Shown: positions 5,944 to 10,610 of the stretch, piece after piece | How the letters are laid out: each line of letters starts with the position of its first letter | Position numbering within the stretch: the first letter of the stretch is position 1 | Assembly (NCBI GenBank): GCA_016180275.1 | Contig: JACPBN010000035.1 | Coordinates: 1 to 10,610, forward strand | Origin: Candidatus Woesearchaeota archaeon | GTDB lineage: Archaea > Nanobdellota > Nanobdellia > Woesearchaeales > UBA10200 | Direction: 5' to 3' | Length of the DNA stretch: 10,610 nt | The notes under the pieces: model-generated | Told to the model about the DNA's origin: nothing | Database searches by the model: none | The model's input: the letters and a program-made list of their open reading frames with translations, nothing else | Program-made: the position numbers and the translations under genes

Positions 5944-7206
5944 ATGGGGGAAATCTTACAGCAGATTAATAAAAAAAACCTTGCAAAATTAAAATTTCAT
6001 GATTTGGCATTTGCAATAGAAGGCAATGAATTAAAAGTGAATCTGCTTAGGTCATTTTATTTTAAAATTCCTTTAGCTGCATTAGAGTCAATTGGCAGAT
6101 TTTACCTGATAAATGAAAGCGAATTATCATTTGAAAACATCAGCCAGCAGAAAGCTTCATTGTTATTTAACCAATTGCTCGCAAACTATATTCCTAACTT
6201 AAAAAACAGGCTTTTTGACAAACAAGCAGTTTACGTGCATAAAAAATCAGGCATTCCGTTGATTGGAACAGCTTTTATCGGCATGACAGACAGAAACACA
6301 ACTTGCATTGAAATAAAGCCAATTACTGGCTGCAATATTAACTGCATTTTCTGCTCAGTTGATGAAGGCATTGACAGCAGAAAGCAGATAGATTTTATCG
6401 TCGAGAAAGATTATCTTATTGAAGAATTCAAGAAATTAACAGACAAAAAAAACTCAGAATTTATTGACATTTACATTAACAGCCATGGAGAGCCAACTAC
6501 TTATGCACAATTACCAGAACTGATAGCTGGCTTAAAAGCAATAAAAAAAGTTCGTTCAATTTCTTTAATCACAAATGGCACATTATTGTCAAAATCAAAA
6601 ATAGATGAGCTGACGGCTGCTGGCTTAACAAGAATTAATCTTTCATTAAATGCAGTCAGCCAAGAAGCAGCAAATAAGGCAGCAGGCACTGCATATAATG
6701 TTGAATATGTGAAAAAACTTGCCCACTATATTGTGCAAAAATGCGAACTAGTAATAGCACCTGTTTATCTGCCTGGTGTTAATGAGCATGAGATTGAAGA
6801 GATAATCAAATTTGCAAAATTTCTTCAGGAAAAAGCAAAATTTAGGGTAATTTTAGGCATACAAAACTTCCTGCCTTATTCTGCAGGCAGAAACCCAATC
6901 TCTTCAATTTTAATGGAAGAATTTCGCAAGCGATTGGAGCCATTAGAAAAAAAATACAACATAAGCTTGCTTTCAGTTCCGGAAGACATGCAGTTTCATA
7001 AAACAGTTCCTTTACCAAAGCCATTCAAAAAAAACGATAAGGTAAAAGCGAAAATAGTCTCTTATGGGAGATTTTTCTCAGACAGATTAGCTGCAGCTAA
7101 AGATCGAGCCATCTTAGTCCCTAACTGCAAAGCAAAGGTTGGGGAAATAGTAAATATTAAGATTACTGTGGATAAGCATAATATCTTTTATGGAAGAATG
7201 CTGTAA
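5944..7206 (+). CDS. Radical SAM enzyme with C-terminal TRAM-like domain
   Basis: The protein has 420 residues. An N-terminal domain of about 115 residues precedes the radical SAM core. The 4Fe-4S ligands are Cys130, Cys134 and Cys137 in GCNINCIFCSVDEG. The SAM-binding GEP-type motif appears as INSHGEPTTY, and later core strands as SLITNGTLLS and RINLSLNAVS. From about residue 365 the C-terminus resembles a TRAM RNA-binding barrel (VKAKIVSYGRFFSDRLAAAK, AKVGEIVNIKITVD, YGRML). TRAM is known from RNA-modifying enzymes such as MiaB/CDKAL1-type methylthiotransferases and TrmA. I infer an RNA, probably tRNA, substrate, but the N-terminal UPF0004 domain of methylthiotransferases is not evident, so this is another radical SAM-TRAM family found in archaea. 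The reaction is unknown. Confidence 0.88.
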   Translation: MGEILQQINKKNLAKLKFHDLAFAIEGNELKVNLLRSFYFKIPLAALESIGRFYLINESELSFENISQQKASLLFNQLLANYIPNLKNRLFDKQAVYVHKKSGIPLIGTAFIGMTDRNTTCIEIKPITGCNINCIFCSVDEGIDSRKQIDFIVEKDYLIEEFKKLTDKKNSEFIDIYINSHGEPTTYAQLPELIAGLKAIKKVRSISLITNGTLLSKSKIDELTAAGLTRINLSLNAVSQEAANKAAGTAYNVEYVKKLAHYIVQKCELVIAPVYLPGVNEHEIEEIIKFAKFLQEKAKFRVILGIQNFLPYSAGRNPISSILMEEFRKRLEPLEKKYNISLLSVPEDMQFHKTVPLPKPFKKNDKVKAKIVSYGRFFSDRLAAAKDRAILVPNCKAKVGEIVNIKITVDKHNIFYGRML

Positions 7207-7227
7207 AAGCCATATAGATAGAAAAAT

Positions 7228-7235
7228 TTATATAC
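7228..7235 (+). promoter_or_regulatory. TATA box for the winged-helix/RelE pair
   Basis: The sequence tttatata lies about 45 nt before the ATG at 7278. The leader would be about 20 nt long and hold the Shine-Dalgarno site aaaggtggt at 7266-7273. Confidence 0.55.
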
Positions 7236-7277
7236 TTATACATATTATTTATATAGTTATAATTAAAGGTGGTAAAT

Positions 7278-7562
7278 ATGCAACAACTATTCTTAAAAAA
7301 GCCGGAAAAACTTCAGCATAGCCCTACACTTGATACTGTATTAATGGTAGAACAAACCATAAAAGAAGCAAAAGAAGTGTTAACAATTGGAGAATTAAAA
7401 AGGAGATTGCCTAACCAAGTGCATCATTATACCCTTAAATACATTCTTGAATATCTTCAAAAAAGTGGCAAAATAGAATTTACTCCATCTGGTGTTGTCT
7501 GGATATTTATGCCAAAAGAAGATATAACATTAATTATGAAAAAAGGAAGAACATGGACTTAA
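7278..7562 (+). CDS. Small winged-helix protein, probable antitoxin
   Basis: The protein has 94 residues. A helix near the N-terminus (SPTLDTVLMVEQTIKEA) is followed by a compact winged-helix pattern: VLTIGELKRRLPNQV, then the recognition-like helix HHYTLKYILEYLQKSGKI, then the wing EFTPSGVVWIF. I chose the ATG at 7278 over the in-frame GTG at 7269, because that GTG lies within the Shine-Dalgarno site aaaggtggt. The stop overlaps the next gene by 10 nt. The pairing with a RelE/ParE-like gene suggests a DNA-binding antitoxin that represses its own promoter. The antitoxin role is inferred from context. Confidence 0.82.
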   Translation: MQQLFLKKPEKLQHSPTLDTVLMVEQTIKEAKEVLTIGELKRRLPNQVHHYTLKYILEYLQKSGKIEFTPSGVVWIFMPKEDITLIMKKGRTWT

Positions 7563-7927
7563 AGGACAAACAGAAGATTGTAAAGCTAATTGGCAATGCA
7601 GAAATCTCTTTACAAAAACTAGAGCATAATGTTAATTCTTACTTAGCAGAGGGCAAAACACCGCCTAAGGCAGATATGAAATTACTAAGAAACATTGAGT
7701 ATTGGCTTAATATGCTAAAGACAAATCCATTTGCAGGTGATAATGTTCCAAAAAAATTAATTCCAAGAGAGTTGCTCCATCTGCCAAATTTATTTAGAAT
7801 AGAATTATCTCAGTTTTGGAGAATGCTCTACTATGTAACCGGCGATGAAGTTAAAGTCATTTCTGTTGTATTTGAGATATGTGATCATCCAACTTACAAT
7901 AAAATATTTGGATATAGGAAGAAATAA
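7553..7927 (+). CDS. RelE/ParE-like toxin
   Basis: The protein has 124 residues. An N-terminal helical extension of about 55 residues precedes a RelE/ParE-type fold in the C-terminal half. There, LFRIELSQFWRMLYYVTGDE and VKVISVVFEICDHPTYNKIF give the usual Arg (82, 90), Tyr (93, 94) and His/Tyr (112, 115) near the end. RelE-type proteins are ribosome-dependent or free mRNA interferases, whereas ParE inhibits gyrase; the exact target cannot be told here. The start overlaps the winged-helix gene by 10 nt and has ggaag about seven bases upstream, which fits coupled translation. Confidence 0.83.
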   Translation: MDLKDKQKIVKLIGNAEISLQKLEHNVNSYLAEGKTPPKADMKLLRNIEYWLNMLKTNPFAGDNVPKKLIPRELLHLPNLFRIELSQFWRMLYYVTGDEVKVISVVFEICDHPTYNKIFGYRKK

Positions 7928-7934
7928 ATAAACT

Positions 7935-7945
7935 AAAAAATTTTT
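7935..7945. terminator. A6T5 bidirectional terminator between convergent genes
   Basis: The sequence aaaaaattttt lies in the 16-nt gap between the toxin stop and the S-layer gene stop and reaches the latter's stop codon. It gives a T5 run for plus-strand transcription and a T6 run for minus-strand transcription. Confidence 0.4.
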
Positions 7946-8573
7946 ATTTCAACCTTGTCACTTTAGGCTTGCTTAAAGACGTATCCGTAACAATTAGCTC
8001 ATTTCCAACAAATGCATCTTTATATTCTTTATAATTAGCAACTACCTGCGCAGCTGCCCTGGTGTCTTCATCTGTCAATCCAGCTACAAGCAAAGCAAAC
8101 TTTCCATTCTTATGGTCAAAGAATTTTATTTTTGCTTTGCCATACTCATAGCCGCTAGTACAATCTTCAGGATAACCATATAGGAAAGCTGCAACAGAAT
8201 TTGCGCATGGTCCGCCTACTATGATCAGATTCTCAGATTTCTCTTTTCCTTTTAATTTGCTTGCTAATTTAGCAGCACCAATACCTACTCGTACCAGTTC
8301 GTTGAGTTCATACTCGCCGCATCCTTGCCTTACAATTGTTCTCTTTTTCTGCATATCAAACTGCAATGACATCCCTATATCAGTAACGCCTATGACATCG
8401 CTTGCCTTTGCATTATCTCCAACAACCAAGCTTGCGTCAAACACAGAATTTACAGCAAATGGCTCTGGATAATTGCTCAGGTCCAATGCATGCGCCAAAG
8501 AAACAAAAATAATGCTGAGAAGCATGCCTACTGTAAAAAGTACACTGAATTTTAATAATTGGCATAATCTCAT
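7944..8573 (-). CDS. Short S-layer-family protein with signal peptide
   Basis: The protein has 209 residues. A signal peptide spans about residues 1-29 (LLKFSVLFTVGMLLSIIFVS, ending AHA before LDLSNYPEPF). Residues about 33-72 match the start of archaeal S-layer proteins (YPEPF, VVGDNAKASDVIGVTDIGMS). Residues about 115-205 match their C-terminal part (LIIVGGPCANSVAAFLYGYP, GKAKIKFFDHKNGKFALLVA, DTRAAAQVVANY, then NELIVTDTSLS). Cys85, Cys123 and Cys138 may form disulphides. S-layer proteins are normally several hundred residues, so the long middle part is missing. It may be a dedicated small paralogue or a shortened gene. There is no Shine-Dalgarno site; a TATA-like element at about 8599-8606 suggests a leaderless message. 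Confidence 0.85.
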   Translation of the reverse strand: MRLCQLLKFSVLFTVGMLLSIIFVSLAHALDLSNYPEPFAVNSVFDASLVVGDNAKASDVIGVTDIGMSLQFDMQKKRTIVRQGCGEYELNELVRVGIGAAKLASKLKGKEKSENLIIVGGPCANSVAAFLYGYPEDCTSGYEYGKAKIKFFDHKNGKFALLVAGLTDEDTRAAAQVVANYKEYKDAFVGNELIVTDTSLSKPKVTRLK

Positions 8574-8598
8574 TTTTTATTTAATTTTATTATTTTAG

Positions 8599-8606
8599 AT
8601 ATAATT
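8599..8606 (-). promoter_or_regulatory. TATA-like element for the short S-layer gene
   Basis: On the minus strand the sequence aattatat lies about 29 nt before the ATG at 8573, the distance expected for a leaderless archaeal message. The spacer is very AT-rich, so the assignment is tentative. Confidence 0.4.
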
Positions 8607-8659
8607 TTGTTTTTATTCAATTAGTTTAGTCATATATTTTAAGACTTTAAATAAGTTTC

Positions 8660-8667
8660 TATATATA
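8660..8667 (+). promoter_or_regulatory. TATA box for the cyclase-NTPase gene
   Basis: The sequence tatatata (within ttctatatatagat) lies about 30 nt before the ATG of a 12-codon upstream frame and about 64 nt before the cyclase start. A second candidate, ctttaaata, lies at about 8645-8653. Confidence 0.5.
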
Positions 8668-8692
8668 GATAATAACTGAAGAGTAGCAAAAA

Positions 8693-8731
8693 ATGGAAAA
8701 GTTTAAAATAGATAAGCAGCTAGTTAGATGA
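8693..8731 (+). CDS. Twelve-codon upstream frame overlapping the cyclase start (ATGA)
   Basis: The frame encodes MEKFKIDKQLVR and ends in TGA, sharing ATGA with the start of the cyclase gene. Its ATG lies about 30 nt after a TATA box, where a leaderless message would begin, while the cyclase ATG has no clear Shine-Dalgarno site. It may be a leader frame that couples translation. A chance short frame is also possible. Confidence 0.35.
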   Translation: MEKFKIDKQLVR

Positions 8732-10610
8732 AAATGGGTGCAGAAGCAGCTCCAGACTTAGTCAGAATTTCTCGAACAGAGTATAATAGATTGATGACTA
8801 TAAAAAAAGTTACAGAATCACATCTTGGTGTTGATAGGCTAGCCTTTCTTCAAGAAAAAGATGGTGAAGTTATTTGGCATGAAGCGCCTAATGCAGCAGT
8901 AATAGACATGGATGTTGTTAGGTCAACGGGATTTACAAGAGCAATTCATAGAGAGGTAGGTGATGCTACAGCTGTTAAGATAGAATTGCAGATATTGCAT
9001 AACCTCTTGATAAGAGAGGGCTTAAGATATGGTTCTTCTGTCCAGTCATTTGTTGGAGATTCTCAGCAGCATTTGTTCAATGTGTTCTCACCCCATCCAG
9101 GACCTTTTCATGCTGCAGTTGCTATTGGGCATAATTTTCAAGAAGAAATGAGAAGGATAAAAAGTAGTGGAGCAACTAACTTAGAAGCTAGGATAGCAGC
9201 TGACTATGGGACAGTTAATTTAACAACTATAGGCAGTAATGAAAGAGCAGCATTGGTGGCATTAGGAAATCCCATAGAAAATGCAGAATATTTACAATCA
9301 AAAACCAGAGTAGGTACTTTTGTAGTAAGTCCTGAACTTTATGGGGCACTAACACCATCTACCATAACTGGTAATTGGATTTCGTTAGATACCGCAAAAC
9401 CAGGATTTAATGTGTTTCAGCCCACTAAAGTTGAAGAACCTGATTTATCTACGTTAGTACTATCTCGGCCATCACTTATTAACGCAGATATCACAGATAG
9501 TAATGTTAAGTTATTAAAATCTGATTATGGTCAATTAAAAAATATAGAAACTATTGCTAAGAGATACATAGGTAAAGTAAAATTAGAATCATTGATTAGG
9601 CACGGCTCTGTCTTTCAGGGAGAAGTTATTCCTGGCTCTATACTATATATAGGCTTATATGGCATAACATTAACTCCTGAAAATAGAGAAAGATTAAATT
9701 TAATCCATAGCCAGATTATTTCTCTTATTTATGGTCTAGGTGGAGAAGTAGACAAAATAACGCAAAATACCCAAGTTGCTTATTTTGGGTTATATGACAC
9801 ACATGGTGATCATGCTAATAGGGCAGTTGCTGCAGCGCTTGCAATTAAACAACGTACTGCAGACTTAAGAAAAGAGCTAGGCTTAGATTTTAGAGTGAAA
9901 TTAGGTATAGCCTCAGGTGACGTAACGCTTGATAATATTGGAAATGAAGTAAGATCAGAGATAACTTCCAGCGGCAATCCCATTATTGATTCTGCAAGAT
10001 TAATGGCAGCGGACAAAGAAGGCAGTATTTTAACTTCTCAAGCAACTTATGAATTATTAGACCAGAGATTTAGATTTACCGACGGTATACCTGTTGAAGG
10101 TAAAACTAAACAAGAGTCAGGCTTAACTGCATATTCACCATTAGAAAAAAAGCTAAGACCTGGCAGAATTAATATTTTAGGCAGAGATTCTATCCAATTT
10201 ACATTACAAGACAGATATCACTCAGTTAAAGATGGAAATACTGCTTGTTTATTATTAGAAGGAGATGAAGGTGTTGGTAAAACTGCCTTGCTGAATAATT
10301 TTCGCCTTGATTTAGAAGAATCTGAAGGCATTAAGCCTATTCATTTCATCTGGGATACTCAAAAACGCACACTTCCATTCGGGCTAGTCACTGAATTATT
10401 CAAGCAGATATATAATATCTCTGATAATGACATCAAATCCAAATCTTTGTCATTGGCAGATAGGATAGCAGTGCATTCCAGAGAAATAGGCATAAATGAG
10501 CAAACTATTACTAATGCTATTAGAGCAGCTTCATATCTTTTTGAAATTCATTTTGATGGTTATAAAGAATTTGAAAGTGCAGAAGAAGCAAGGGACGTAA
10601 TCAATGATGC
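8728..10610 (+). CDS. Tandem class III nucleotidyl cyclase domains plus P-loop NTPase (3' end beyond window)
   Basis: The frame is open from the ATG at 8728 to the window edge, 627 codons without a stop. An in-frame TAG just upstream (8725-8727) fixes the start at 8728 or at the ATG two codons later. Cyclase domain 1 spans about residues 55-210: AAVIDMDVVRSTGFT carries metal ligand Asp62, and VQSFVGDSQQHLF carries Asp111. Cyclase domain 2 spans about 300-470: GGEVDKITQN carries the substrate Lys343, with Asn347 replacing the second Asp; VKLGIASGDV and GNPIIDSARL follow, keeping Arg424. A P-loop NTPase begins at about 480 with ILGRDS and Walker A GDEGVGKT (512-519), then LPFGLVTELFKQIY, typical of AAA_16/STAND ATPases. 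The order is that of soluble adenylyl cyclase. A product of cAMP or cGMP is inferred, and activity is uncertain. Confidence 0.85.
   Translation, partial: MKMGAEAAPDLVRISRTEYNRLMTIKKVTESHLGVDRLAFLQEKDGEVIWHEAPNAAVIDMDVVRSTGFTRAIHREVGDATAVKIELQILHNLLIREGLRYGSSVQSFVGDSQQHLFNVFSPHPGPFHAAVAIGHNFQEEMRRIKSSGATNLEARIAADYGTVNLTTIGSNERAALVALGNPIENAEYLQSKTRVGTFVVSPELYGALTPSTITGNWISLDTAKPGFNVFQPTKVEEPDLSTLVLSRPSLINADITDSNVKLLKSDYGQLKNIETIAKRYIGKVKLESLIRHGSVFQGEVIPGSILYIGLYGITLTPENRERLNLIHSQIISLIYGLGGEVDKITQNTQVAYFGLYDTHGDHANRAVAAALAIKQRTADLRKELGLDFRVKLGIASGDVTLDNIGNEVRSEITSSGNPIIDSARLMAADKEGSILTSQATYELLDQRFRFTDGIPVEGKTKQESGLTAYSPLEKKLRPGRINILGRDSIQFTLQDRYHSVKDGNTACLLLEGDEGVGKTALLNNFRLDLEESEGIKPIHFIWDTQKRTLPFGLVTELFKQIYNISDNDIKSKSLSLADRIAVHSREIGINEQTITNAIRAASYLFEIHFDGYKEFESAEEARDVIND

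Noticed and set aside
7269..7277. GTG start three codons upstream of the winged-helix gene
   Set aside because: The GTG falls inside the Shine-Dalgarno sequence aaaggtggt, which is correctly spaced for the ATG at 7278.
9810..10016. 68-codon minus-strand frame opposite the cyclase gene
   Set aside because: It is antisense to the second cyclase domain, which has clear family motifs, and shows none of its own.

Overview
The window looks like a piece of an AT-rich archaeal genome, most likely from a DPANN lineage such as Woesearchaeota or Pacearchaeota. It carries an archaeal/eukaryotic-type ribosomal protein (L44e), an archaeal GINS replication subunit, a small S-layer-type protein and a Ca-binding surface protein. 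Archaeal TATA boxes (tttatata-like) lie about 25-35 nt before several starts, and GGTG-type Shine-Dalgarno sites precede others. No rRNA, tRNA or CRISPR array was seen.

Layout. 1-2299 (+): the 3'-most part of a large cell-surface protein with thrombospondin type 3 repeats, a thrombospondin type 1-like module, one membrane helix and a cytoplasmic tail with two helical repeats. 2353-3488 (+): two small uncharacterised genes, a two-helix membrane protein and a Q/S-rich coiled-coil protein. 3494-3974 (-): an overlapping DUF4258/DUF2283 pair, probably a toxin-antitoxin module. 4074-4458 (+): a decayed lipoprotein gene spread over all three frames. 4555-5764 (-): rpl44e and gins51, a conserved translation/replication neighbourhood. 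5944-7206 (+): a radical SAM enzyme with a C-terminal TRAM-like domain. 7278-7927 (+): a second toxin-antitoxin pair (winged helix plus RelE/ParE-like). 7944-8573 (-): a very short S-layer-family protein. 8728-10610 (+, open at the window edge): a long open frame not closed in the window, encoding two tandem class III nucleotidyl cyclase domains followed by a P-loop NTPase.

The most interesting locus is the last one. Its domain order (cyclase C1, cyclase C2, AAA/STAND-type NTPase) matches mammalian soluble adenylyl cyclase and some bacterial relatives. The two metal-binding aspartates are kept only in the first domain, while the substrate Lys and transition-state Arg are kept only in the second, as expected for one composite active site, although other catalytic positions are altered. 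A 12-codon upstream frame ends in an ATGA overlap with its start. If real, it would be a cyclic-nucleotide signalling protein in a small archaeal genome.

The rest mixes housekeeping genes (L44e, GINS51, radical SAM-TRAM) with accessory and surface genes (two toxin-antitoxin pairs, a pseudogene, an adhesin-like protein, an S-layer fragment). All functional statements come from motif reading, without database searches.
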